A DNA stretch of 7,595 nt from JANNGZ01 sp031404155 (GTDB lineage Bacteria; Pseudomonadota; Gammaproteobacteria; Burkholderiales; Burkholderiaceae_C): positions 1 through 7,595 of the forward strand of contig JANNGZ010000181.1 in assembly GCA_031404155.1 (NCBI GenBank), in the 5' to 3' direction. Both the position numbers and the translations under genes were made by a program. This document shows positions 1 through 5,440 of this stretch, piece after piece (within the stretch, counting starts at the first letter, position 1; each line of letters begins with the position of its first letter). A model generated the notes under the pieces. It saw only the letters and a program-made list of their open reading frames with translations, ran no database searches and was not told where the DNA came from.

Positions 1-368
1 TGCGCAAGATCACCGAGGCGCCGGTGACCGCGATCATCGGCATGGACATGGCATTCCATGAGCAGCTGCCCAAGCTCTTCCCCCACACCGACGCTCGCGG
101 CTGGTTCGCCGGCAATGAAGCCAAGATCGCCGAGACGGCGATGCGCAACTCGAGCCTCCAGGGCGCCTACCTGATCGTCGCCGCGCGCGCGCTCGGGCTG
201 GACTGCGGGCCGATGAGCGGCTTCGACTCGGCGAAGATGGACGCCGCCTTCTGGGCCGGCACCGCGGTGAAAACCAACTTCATCTGCACGCTCGGAATTG
301 CCGACCCCGCGAAGCAACATGCACGCAACCCGCGTTTGAGTTTCGACGAGGCCTGCACCCTGCTTTGA
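1..368 (+). CDS. rutE: RutE-like nitroreductase family protein, 3' part (malonic semialdehyde reductase family)
   Basis: This is the C-terminal part of a gene that begins before the window. The frame is open from base 3, and about 121 codons are visible of a family that is usually near 196 residues. The visible protein matches my memory of E. coli RutE: a segment with LPKLFPHTDAR, then RNSSLQGAYLIVAARALGL, then GPMSGFD, and a C-terminus ending PRLSFDEACTLL. RutE-family proteins are flavin-dependent nitroreductase-fold enzymes that reduce malonic semialdehyde to 3-hydroxypropionate with NAD(P)H during pyrimidine breakdown. The GPMSGFD region belongs to the conserved flavin-binding fold. An internal GTG at 24 is not the true start, because homology continues upstream of it. 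No other rut gene is visible, so the physiological substrate is inferred from the family only. The TSUP gene follows after 16 nt, suggesting co-transcription. Confidence 0.86.
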   Translation, partial: RKITEAPVTAIIGMDMAFHEQLPKLFPHTDARGWFAGNEAKIAETAMRNSSLQGAYLIVAARALGLDCGPMSGFDSAKMDAAFWAGTAVKTNFICTLGIADPAKQHARNPRLSFDEACTLL

Positions 369-384
369 GCGCCACGCCCGCCCG

Positions 385-1128
385 ATGATTTCCGACCCGT
401 GGTTCTACGCGGTCGCGGTGCCCTCGGTGTTGTTGATGGGCCTGGCCAAGAGCGGCTTCCTGAGCGGCTTCGGCGCGCTCGCCACGCCGCTGCTGGCGCT
501 CACGATGCCGGTGCCGCAGGCAGCGGCGATCATGTTGCCGCTGCTCGCGGTGATGGACCTGGCCGGCTTGCAGCGCCTTTGGCGCGAGCGCGACCGCGAG
601 TTGCTGCGCCTGCTGATGCCCGCCGGCCTGCTCGGCACCGTGGTCGGCACGCTGCTCTTCGGCGTGCTCAGTGCCAAGACGGTGGCCGCGGTGGTGGGTG
701 GGCTCACGCTGCTCTTTCTCGCCCAGCGCCTGCTCTTCCCGCCACGAGCCGATGCGCCACCGCCGTCGCGCAGCCTGGGCTTCGTGCTCGCCATCGCCGC
801 GGGCTTCACCAGCTTTGTGGCCCACGCCGGCAGCCCGCCGATCAGCGCCTATGTGTTGCCGCTGAAGCTGCCGCCGCTGAAGTTCGCGGCCACGATGGCG
901 GTGTTCTTCGCCGCGATCAACCTGTCGAAGTGGATCCCGTATGCCTGGCTCGGCCTGATCGACCTGCGCAACATGAGCACCGCGCTGGTGTTGATGCCGC
1001 TGGCCCCGGTGGGGGTGTGGCTCGGGGTCTGGCTCACCAAGCGCATCGACGCTGGATGGTTCTACCGCATTGCCTACAGCGGCATGTTTCTGACCGGGGC
1101 CAAGCTGCTTTGGGACGGGCTGCGCTAA
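385..1128 (+). CDS. TSUP (TauE/SafE) family membrane permease
   Basis: This 247-residue, very hydrophobic protein has about eight predicted membrane segments. It shows the two-fold repeat of the TSUP/TauE-SafE family: the first half carries GLAKSGFLSGFGALATPLLAL-type sequence (residues 19-39) and the second carries GFTSFVAHAGSPPISAYVLP (140-159). The loop around 118-129 is proline-rich and probably separates the halves. Family members move sulfite, sulfoacetate, taurine-derived or other small organic anions across the inner membrane, but substrate cannot be read from sequence. The ATG at 385 is the first in-frame start with the expected N-terminus. No clear Shine-Dalgarno sequence precedes it, so translation may depend on coupling to the upstream nitroreductase, which ends 16 nt before. 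The length is typical of short TSUP proteins. Family assignment is firm; function is open. Confidence 0.9.
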   Translation: MISDPWFYAVAVPSVLLMGLAKSGFLSGFGALATPLLALTMPVPQAAAIMLPLLAVMDLAGLQRLWRERDRELLRLLMPAGLLGTVVGTLLFGVLSAKTVAAVVGGLTLLFLAQRLLFPPRADAPPPSRSLGFVLAIAAGFTSFVAHAGSPPISAYVLPLKLPPLKFAATMAVFFAAINLSKWIPYAWLGLIDLRNMSTALVLMPLAPVGVWLGVWLTKRIDAGWFYRIAYSGMFLTGAKLLWDGLR

Positions 1129-1131
1129 GGC

Positions 1132-1148
1132 GGCGCTTTGCTTGCGCC
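1132..1148 (+). terminator. Possible weak terminator hairpin after the TSUP gene
   Basis: GGCGC (1132-1136) and GCGCC (1144-1148) form a perfect 5-bp stem with a 7-nt loop, starting 4 nt after the TSUP stop codon. There is no T-run after it, so it is at best a weak or Rho-assisted terminator. The larger palindrome downstream may be the real transcription barrier between the convergent genes. Confidence 0.3.
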
Positions 1149-1218
1149 ATCCGGCTGCCCGTCGCGTGGATCTCTCGAGCATTGCGCGAGGCTGGCCAGG
1201 GCGTTGGGTGGCCGGCGC

Positions 1219-1251
1219 CGTTCATGTCCCCCGGGGTTGGCCTTGCGGCCG
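1219..1251 (-). repeat. Diverged inverted copy of part of the intergenic element
   Basis: Read on the - strand, this 33-nt stretch matches 1312-1344 on the + strand at 26 of 33 positions, including an 11-nt identical core (GGGGGACATGA). Adding the flanking CC gives a 13-nt perfect inverted match between 1222-1234 and 1329-1341. Both copies contain a small GGCC-loop-GGCC hairpin, here 1239-1250. This suggests two insertions or a duplicated and decayed fragment of the same repeat. It has no coding potential that I can support. Confidence 0.6.
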
Positions 1252-1255
1252 CGTT

Positions 1256-1384
1256 GCCGACCTGAGCGCTGCGGCGGGTCGCTGTGTGGAGCGAAGTAAA
1301 GGAGGAGGCGTCGGCCTTCAGGCCGGCGCCGGGGGACATGAGCGCAACACAGCGACCCGTCGCAGCGCTCGCGCGCCGACCTGA
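1256..1384. repeat. 10-nt direct repeats flanking the palindromic element (possible target-site duplication)
   Basis: GCCGACCTGA occurs at 1256-1265 and again at 1375-1384. The pair brackets the 24-nt inverted repeats. On the left it overlaps the arm by 2 nt, and on the right four bases (GCGC) intervene, so the fit to a clean target-site duplication is imperfect. Confidence 0.45.
1264..1370. repeat. MITE-like palindromic element with 24-nt inverted repeats
   Basis: The arms 1264-1287 and 1347-1370 are inverted repeats of 24 nt with a single mismatch, which would be a G:U pair in RNA. They enclose a 59-nt centre that contains an AAGGAGGAGG stretch (1299-1308, not followed by a usable start codon) and a perfect hairpin CGGCC-TTCA-GGCCG (1312-1325). 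A 10-nt direct repeat, GCCGACCTGA, lies at 1256-1265 and 1375-1384, overlapping the left arm by 2 nt and starting 4 nt outside the right arm. Terminal inverted repeats plus flanking direct repeats are the hallmark of a non-autonomous mobile element, though a duplicated intergenic palindrome is also possible. No transposase is encoded. The element sits between convergent genes, where its hairpin could also help stop transcription from both sides. Confidence 0.6.
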
Positions 1385-1434
1385 CACGACGCGCGCGCCC
1401 CGACACTGCGGCGGATGATCAGCCCGCGACGAGC

Positions 1435-3318
1435 TCACACCTCGTCGTCCTTGCCCGGGTCCTTGCCCGCGGCCTTGGCTGCGCCCTTGCCCGGCACAGC
1501 ATGCCAGCCGCCGCGGTGTTGCGTGGCCTGCTCGCGTTCGCGCGCCCACAACTCTTCGAGCTGCCGGCGTCCCTGCTTGGCCATCGCGATCAAGGCTTGT
1601 TCGTCGCCGAAGTGCGGCGCCATTTGGTGCAGCAGCTCCACGCTGTGTTGGCGAAAGCGCAGCGCCTGGTTGCGTGCGGCATGGCGCTGCCAGCCGAGCA
1701 GCTCGAGCACGCTGCGCCCGCTCATCAGGGCCGAGTCGAGCGTCTCGCGTTCGATGTGCGGCACGCCGCGCTTGAGCAAGCCGTAGTAGTGGGTCACGTT
1801 GCGCGCGCGGGCCACGATGGCCAGGTGCGGGAAATGCTCGCGCACCAGGTCGACGAGTTCGAGGCTTTGTTCGACATCGTCGATCGCAACCACGATCACC
1901 CGCGCCTGGTGGGCCCCGGCCACACGCAGCAGGTCCAGCCTTGTGGCGTCGCCATAGAACGCCGGCCAGCCGAAGCGGCGCACGCCTTCCACCTGCTCCG
2001 CGTCATGGTCGAGCACGGTGGCGTCGATGCCGTTGGCGAACAGCAGCCGCCCGACGATCTGGCCGTAGCGGCCGAAGCCGGCAATGATCACCGGCGCGCC
2101 CTGCGGCTCGCTGATCTCGTCCAGCGGCGGCCCGCTGCGGTGTGCCGCGCGGTAGGCGGACAGCCGCGGCGCCAGGAGGCGGTCGTTGAGCACCAGCAGC
2201 AGCGGCGTGAGCAGCATCGACAAGGCGACCGCGGCCACCAGCAGCGACGAGGTCGGCGCGTCGATGGCGCCGGCCTGCGCCGCGGCCTGGAACACCACGA
2301 AGCCGAACTCGCCGCCCTGCGCCAGCAGGATCACGAAGGCCGGGCGCTCCTGCAAGGGCAGCGGCATCGCGTGAGCCATCAGCGCCAGCACCAGCATCTT
2401 CAGCAGCAGGAAGCCGGCGACCAGCGCGGCCACCAGGCCGGGACGTTCGAGCACCACCGCGAAGTCGATGCTCATGCCCACCGCGATGAAGAAGAGGCCG
2501 AGCAGCAGGCCCTTGAACGGCTCGATGTCGGTTTCCAGCGCGCGCCGGTACTCGCTCTCGGCCAGCAGCACGCCGGCGAGAAAGGCGCCCAGGGCCATCG
2601 ACAGGCCCACTGCCTGCATCAAGGCCGCGGTGGCGACCACGAGAAACAGCGACGCGGCGGTGAAGATCTCCGGCGTGTCGCTGCGCGCAATCCAGCGCAG
2701 GGCCGGGCGCAGCGCGAGGCGGCCGCCGAAGACGATGGCGGCGATCACCGCTACCGCCTTCGCCGCATCGAGCCAGCCGCCGTCACTCTGGGTGGCTTGG
2801 GTCGCGGCGAGGAAGGGGATGAAAGCCAGGATCGGGATCGCGGCAATGTCCTGGAGCAGGGCCACCGAGAGCACGCTCTGCCCGGCGCCGGTGCCCATCA
2901 GGTTGCGTTCGTTGAGCACCGCCAGGCCGATCGCGGTGGACGACATCGCCAGGCCGAGCGCGGCCACCAGCGCCAGGCGCCAGTCCACCCCGAAGCCGAT
3001 GCCCACCGCGACCATCATCGCAGCCGAGCCGAAGAGCTGCACGCTGCCCCAGCCGAAGATCGGCCGGCGCAAGGCCCAGAGCCGTTTCGGTTCCAGCTCC
3101 AGGCCGACCAGGAACAGCATCAGCACGACGCCGAACTCGGCAAAGTGCAGCATGTCCTGCGGGTCGCGCACGAAGCCCAGGCCCCAGGGGCCGATGGCGA
3201 TGCCGGCGGCGAGGTAGCCGATGATCGAACCGAGGCCGAGCAGCCGGGCCAGCGGCACCGCGATCACCGCCGCGCCGAGGTAGACGAGGCTGGAGAGCAG
3301 CCAGGAGGGGTGGTCCAT
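1435..3318 (-). CDS. kefC: KefC-type glutathione-regulated K+/H+ antiporter
   Basis: This 627-residue protein is close to the usual KefC length of about 620. Residues 1-385 form the CPA2 Na+/H+-exchanger domain with roughly a dozen membrane segments and the LLQDIAAIP motif (Q156, D157) in the transport core. The cytoplasmic loop ALETDIEPFKG (260-270) matches the KefC loop that holds the channel closed. Residues 408-525 are a TrkA-N/RCK Rossmann domain with GFGRYG (414-419), acidic residues D436/D438 and RARNVTH. The tail beyond 590 is charged and Ala/Gly/Lys-rich. KefC releases K+ and acidifies the cytoplasm when glutathione adducts of electrophiles bind the RCK domain. The frame stays open upstream to 3561, but homology begins at MDHPSWLL, so the ATG at 3318 is chosen. 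No strong Shine-Dalgarno is seen. The likely ancillary protein is encoded just upstream on the same strand. Confidence 0.93.
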   Translation of the reverse strand: MDHPSWLLSSLVYLGAAVIAVPLARLLGLGSIIGYLAAGIAIGPWGLGFVRDPQDMLHFAEFGVVLMLFLVGLELEPKRLWALRRPIFGWGSVQLFGSAAMMVAVGIGFGVDWRLALVAALGLAMSSTAIGLAVLNERNLMGTGAGQSVLSVALLQDIAAIPILAFIPFLAATQATQSDGGWLDAAKAVAVIAAIVFGGRLALRPALRWIARSDTPEIFTAASLFLVVATAALMQAVGLSMALGAFLAGVLLAESEYRRALETDIEPFKGLLLGLFFIAVGMSIDFAVVLERPGLVAALVAGFLLLKMLVLALMAHAMPLPLQERPAFVILLAQGGEFGFVVFQAAAQAGAIDAPTSSLLVAAVALSMLLTPLLLVLNDRLLAPRLSAYRAAHRSGPPLDEISEPQGAPVIIAGFGRYGQIVGRLLFANGIDATVLDHDAEQVEGVRRFGWPAFYGDATRLDLLRVAGAHQARVIVVAIDDVEQSLELVDLVREHFPHLAIVARARNVTHYYGLLKRGVPHIERETLDSALMSGRSVLELLGWQRHAARNQALRFRQHSVELLHQMAPHFGDEQALIAMAKQGRRQLEELWAREREQATQHRGGWHAVPGKGAAKAAGKDPGKDDEV

Positions 3319-3373
3319 CTTGGGCTGGTGTGGGGTGCGTGTGGTGATAGGCGGCGCCTCGGAGCCGCTCAGT

Positions 3374-3450
3374 CCGGCGCCGGGCCGCCCCAAGGCGGAC
3401 TGCGACCCCCTGGGGGGCAGCGTAGCCGCGAAGCGGCAAGCGTGGGGGCC
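3374..3450. repeat. Hairpin-rich intergenic repeat between kefF and kefC
   Basis: The gap between the two kef genes contains four tightly packed palindromes: CCGGCGCCGG (3374-3383), CCGCC-CCAA-GGCGG (3385-3398), CCCCC-T-GGGGGG (3406-3417) and GCCGC-GAA-GCGGC (3425-3437), with a further GGGGG at 3444-3448. Read on the - strand, it has the pattern GCSGC-TTC-GCSGC followed by C5/G5, also seen at 6187-6224. I recall similar modules scattered between genes of Comamonadaceae and Rubrivivax-like genomes. In the kef mRNA this would form strong structure between the two cistrons and could affect the ratio of their products. Confidence 0.6.
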
Positions 3451-3451
3451 G

Positions 3452-4066
3452 TCATTGCGGGCGGTCGCCGACGGGCACTTCGCGCACTTCGCAGGCATCC
3501 AGCTCGGCCATCTCGGGCCAGGCCGGGTAGCTCGCAAGCCGTTCGATGAAGACCTGCACATGCGCCGCCAACTCGGCCTCGCTCACCCGGTGCGCGCCGT
3601 GCAGCACCAATGGGGGCAGGAAGCGCATGCCGCACAGCTCCACGGTTTGTTCGTACGGGGGCAGGAAGGCGTCGAAGAAGTAGCGGTTGTGGCCGCTCGG
3701 GTGGTAGGCCTGCTGCGCGCCGCCGGTGGAGGTGACCAGCCACACGTCCTTGCCGACCAGCGCGCGCCCGCCGGGGCCGTAGGCCCAGCCGAAACCGAGC
3801 ACCTCGTCGAGCCACAGGCGCAGCAGCGGGGGCATGCCGTACCAGTGCAGCGGGTGCAGCCAAATGACCAACTCGGCGGCGGCCAGCGCCTCGCGCTCGG
3901 CGGCCACGTCCACCAGGTAGTCGGGGTAGAGCGAGTAGAGGTCGCGCAGTTGCAGGCCGGGCAACGCCAGCGAGGACGCGGCCGCCAACGCGGCGCGCAT
4001 CAAGGCGCGGTTGACCCGCGAGTGTTCGAGTTGCGGGTGCGCGGCGAGGACGAGGATTTGCGGCAT
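3452..4066 (-). CDS. kefF: KefF/KefG-like NAD(P)H oxidoreductase, ancillary protein of the K+ efflux system
   Basis: This 204-residue protein has the flavodoxin-like fold of the NAD(P)H dehydrogenase (quinone)/KefF-KefG family. Recognisable parts are the N-terminal strand and phosphate loop ILVLAAHPQLEHSRVNRAL (4-22), the DLYSLYPDY segment (42-50), HPLHWYGMPPLLRLWLDEVL (71-90), GWAYGPGG (93-100), the flavin-loop TSTGG (112-116) and CGMRFLPP (145-152). KefF binds KefC, is required for its full activity and has quinone reductase activity; this role is assumed here from the family and the kefC gene downstream. The segments 71-100 resemble KefF most, while GHNRYF (125-130) recalls KefG, so the paralog label is tentative. 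The frame is open far upstream, but homology starts at MPQILVL (ATG at 4066). The last 25 or so residues extend past the usual family end. Confidence 0.87.
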   Translation of the reverse strand: MPQILVLAAHPQLEHSRVNRALMRAALAAASSLALPGLQLRDLYSLYPDYLVDVAAEREALAAAELVIWLHPLHWYGMPPLLRLWLDEVLGFGWAYGPGGRALVGKDVWLVTSTGGAQQAYHPSGHNRYFFDAFLPPYEQTVELCGMRFLPPLVLHGAHRVSEAELAAHVQVFIERLASYPAWPEMAELDACEVREVPVGDRPQ

Positions 4067-4156
4067 CGAAGGCAAAACGCTGGGGTTGCCGCTAGGCGCG
4101 GTGCAGCGCGGCGGCCGGTACCATAACCCGGAACAACAACCCAAGACGGCCCCCAA

Positions 4157-4210
4157 GCCGCCGCGTTGCGGTGGCCGCCTCCGAGAGGTCAACGAATCTC
4201 GGGAGCGGCC
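4157..4210 (+). promoter_or_regulatory. Structured 5' leader upstream of the parA-like gene (two overlapping hairpins)
   Basis: A long stem pairs 4173-4186 with 4197-4210: 12 Watson-Crick pairs, one G:U and one mismatch, around a 10-nt loop. A second stem pairs 4157-4164 with 4168-4175: 7 Watson-Crick pairs plus one G:U, around a 3-nt loop. The two share bases 4173-4175, so both cannot form completely at once. The structure ends 13 nt before the ribosome binding site. It may be an attenuator-like leader, a DNA operator, or simply a consequence of high GC content. Confidence 0.4.
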
Positions 4211-4223
4211 CGTCGGTTCATTC

Positions 4224-4230
4224 AGAGGAG
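4224..4230 (+). promoter_or_regulatory. Ribosome binding site of the parA-like gene
   Basis: AGAGGAG lies 8 nt before the ATG at 4239 and is one of the clearest Shine-Dalgarno sequences in the window. It decides the start against the longer open frame, which extends in-frame well upstream. Confidence 0.75.
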
Positions 4231-4238
4231 ACAAGCCC

Positions 4239-4862
4239 ATGCCGGTGATCGTGGTTGCCAACCCGAAAGGCGGTGTCGGCAAGAGCACGCTGGCCACCAA
4301 CCTGGCCGGCGCGCTGGCGCACCAGCGCCATGCGGTGATGCTCGGCGACGTCGACCGCCAGCAGTCGGCGCGGCAGTGGCTGGCGCAGCGGCCGGCGCAC
4401 CTGCCGCTGGTCCGTGGCTGGGATTTGGCGCCCGGCTCGTCGATCGTGCGCCCGCCCAAGGGCACCACGCATGTGGTGCTCGACACGCCTGCCGGCCTGC
4501 ACGACCAGCGCCTGGACGAGGTGATGAAACTGGCCGACCGGGTCATCGTGCCTTTGCAGGCCAGCCTGTTCGACATCCAGGCCACCCACGCCTTCATCGC
4601 CGAGCTGAAGGCGCACAAGATCGCCGGCCGCGCGCGCATCGGCGTGGTGGCGATGCGGGTGCGCGAGCACACGATTTCGCTCGACCAGCTGCGTGCTTTT
4701 CTCGACACCCTCGGCGTGCCGGTGCTGGGCAGCCTGCGCGACACCCAGAACTATGTGCACCTTGCGGCGCGTGGGCTGACGCTGTGGGACGTGGCGCCGA
4801 GCCGCGTGGAACGCGACCTGCCGCAGTGGCAGGCCTTGCTCGATTGGGTGGTGGCGAAATGA
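4239..4862 (+). CDS. Orphan ParA/MinD-family ATPase
   Basis: This 207-residue protein is a compact deviant-Walker ATPase. It has the deviant Walker A motif KGGVGKST (10-17) with the signature lysine K10, a Walker A' strand MLGDVDRQQSA (34-44) and a Walker B-like strand VVLDTPAGL (79-87, D82). Family members bind ATP, dimerise and use the nucleoid, membrane or a pole as a matrix to position DNA, protein clusters, flagella or storage granules. It is at the short end for chromosomal ParA and lacks an N-terminal helix-turn-helix. No parB, parS-like palindrome cluster or min gene is seen here, so its cargo is unknown. The ATG at 4239 has a good ribosome binding site and the protein begins at the canonical first strand. 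Its stop overlaps the start of the MaoC gene (ATGA), which implies translational coupling. Confidence 0.9.
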   Translation: MPVIVVANPKGGVGKSTLATNLAGALAHQRHAVMLGDVDRQQSARQWLAQRPAHLPLVRGWDLAPGSSIVRPPKGTTHVVLDTPAGLHDQRLDEVMKLADRVIVPLQASLFDIQATHAFIAELKAHKIAGRARIGVVAMRVREHTISLDQLRAFLDTLGVPVLGSLRDTQNYVHLAARGLTLWDVAPSRVERDLPQWQALLDWVVAK

Positions 4863-5320
4863 CGAACCCGATCCGGCAGATTGCCTTCGACGATTTGCCG
4901 GCGCATGTCGGCCAGGTGCTCGCCGAGAGCGACTGGTTGACCGTCGACCAGGAGCGCATCGACCGTTTTGCCCAGGCCACCGGCGACCACCAATGGATCC
5001 ATGTCGACCCGGTGCGTGCGGCGCAAGGCCCGTTCGGCACCACCATCGCGCATGGCCTGCTCACGCTGAGCCTGCTGCCGGCGCTGTACGAATCGGCCTT
5101 CGAGGTGACCGGTTCGCGCATGGGCGTGAACTACGGTTTCAACAAGGTGCGTTTCACCGCGCCGGTGCCGGTGGGCAGCCGGCTGCGCGGGCGCTTCCGG
5201 CTGCTGGCGTGCGACGCGATCGAGGGCGGGGTGCAGCTCACCAGCGAAGTGACGATCGAGCGCGAGGGTTCGGCCAAGCCGGTGTGTGTGGCCGAGTCGG
5301 TGGCGCGGCGCTACCGCTAG
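4859..5320 (+). CDS. MaoC/NodN-like (R)-specific enoyl-CoA hydratase
   Basis: This 153-residue single hot-dog domain protein matches the MaoC/NodN group that includes mycobacterial Rv0130. The hydratase-2 motif FAQATGDHQWIHVDP (37-51) supplies the expected catalytic pair D43 and H48, followed by GPFGTTIAHGLLTLSL (57-72) and the conserved NYGFNKVRFTAPVPVGSRLR region (91-110). The family adds water to trans-2-enoyl-CoA to give (R)-3-hydroxyacyl-CoA, in fatty-acid breakdown, polyhydroxyalkanoate supply or related acyl-CoA routes. The acyl chain length used here cannot be told. The start ATG at 4859 overlaps the upstream parA-like stop, so the two are almost surely one transcript. No other acyl-CoA gene is nearby in the window, which makes the pairing unusual. 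Confidence 0.9.
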   Translation: MTNPIRQIAFDDLPAHVGQVLAESDWLTVDQERIDRFAQATGDHQWIHVDPVRAAQGPFGTTIAHGLLTLSLLPALYESAFEVTGSRMGVNYGFNKVRFTAPVPVGSRLRGRFRLLACDAIEGGVQLTSEVTIEREGSAKPVCVAESVARRYR

Positions 5321-5331
5321 AACGCGCCGAT

Positions 5332-5363
5332 GCGCGTACGGCCCGCGAGCCGGCGCGTGCGGC
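5332..5363 (+). promoter_or_regulatory. Direct repeat with 21-bp period upstream of the response regulator gene
   Basis: GCGCGTACGGC (5332-5342) and GCGCGTGCGGC (5353-5363) match at 10 of 11 positions, and their starts are 21 bp apart, two turns of the helix. The first is also overlapped by an inverted repeat, ACGCG-N6-CGCGT (5322-5337). The pair lies just before a possible -10 hexamer TAGCAT (5364-5369) with no good -35 box. This arrangement would suit activator-dependent transcription. It is an inference from spacing only. Confidence 0.35.
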
Positions 5364-5377
5364 TAGCATCCAGGCCA

Positions 5378-5440
5378 ATGAGCTTCCGCATTCTTGCCTC
5401 CCCCCATTGCGCCCCGACCCCGGAGGACAGCCCGCCATGA
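5378..5440 (+). CDS. Possible 20-residue upstream ORF ahead of the response regulator
   Basis: An ATG at 5378 opens a 20-codon frame (MSFRILASP..., proline-rich near the end) whose TGA at 5438-5440 overlaps the response-regulator ATG as ATGA. No strong Shine-Dalgarno precedes it. If the TAGCAT at 5364-5369 acts as a -10 box, transcription would begin within a few bases of this ATG, making it nearly leaderless. I recognise no homology. It may be a leader peptide coupling translation into the regulator, or a chance frame. Confidence 0.3.
   Translation: MSFRILASPHCAPTPEDSPP
5422..5426 (+). promoter_or_regulatory. Ribosome binding site of the response regulator gene
   Basis: GGAGG lies 10 nt before the ATG at 5437. 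It supports this start over the long in-frame opening upstream, and shows that the regulator can be translated independently of the short upstream ORF. Confidence 0.7.

Larger units (their letters stand above)
4067..4238. promoter_or_regulatory. Divergent intergenic region between kefF and the parA-like gene
   Basis: This 172-nt gap separates two divergently transcribed units and must hold both promoters. I cannot assign them with confidence. The least GC-rich stretch, around TACCATAACC (4119-4128), is the best candidate for a -10 region: TACCAT on the + strand, or TATGGT on the - strand. I see no -35 partner at a convincing distance on either strand. The second half of the gap is the structured parA leader. 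Confidence 0.35.

Noticed and set aside
280..1182. Long - strand open frame (300 codons) opposite the nitroreductase end and TSUP gene
   Set aside because: Rich in Arg, Gln, His and Ala with no hydrophobic core or recognisable domain: the typical antisense shadow of GC-rich coding DNA. The + strand TSUP frame has clear family motifs.
1299..1308. AAGGAGGAGG as a ribosome binding site for a hidden small gene
   Set aside because: No start codon lies at a suitable distance downstream in a supported frame, and the motif is inside the palindromic repeat element.
3369..3455. 28-codon frame on the - strand starting at the kefF stop (ATGA)
   Set aside because: It reads straight through the hairpin repeat and ends just after it. 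Such frames are a common by-product of this repeat type, so I do not call it a gene.
1501..3549. 682-codon + strand open frame opposite kefC
   Set aside because: Its composition (Gln/His/Arg/Ala-rich, low complexity) is that of an antisense shadow, and kefC on the other strand has unmistakable transporter and RCK motifs.
4067..4744. N-terminal extension of the kefF frame across the divergent region and into parA
   Set aside because: The frame is open, but the extension has no family similarity and lies antisense to the well-supported ParA gene. KefF homology begins exactly at the ATG at 4066.
4239..4862. Plasmid or chromosome partition locus (parAB)
   Set aside because: There is no parB-like gene or cluster of parS-like palindromes in the window; the next gene is a MaoC hydratase. 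An orphan ParA-like ATPase is the safer call.
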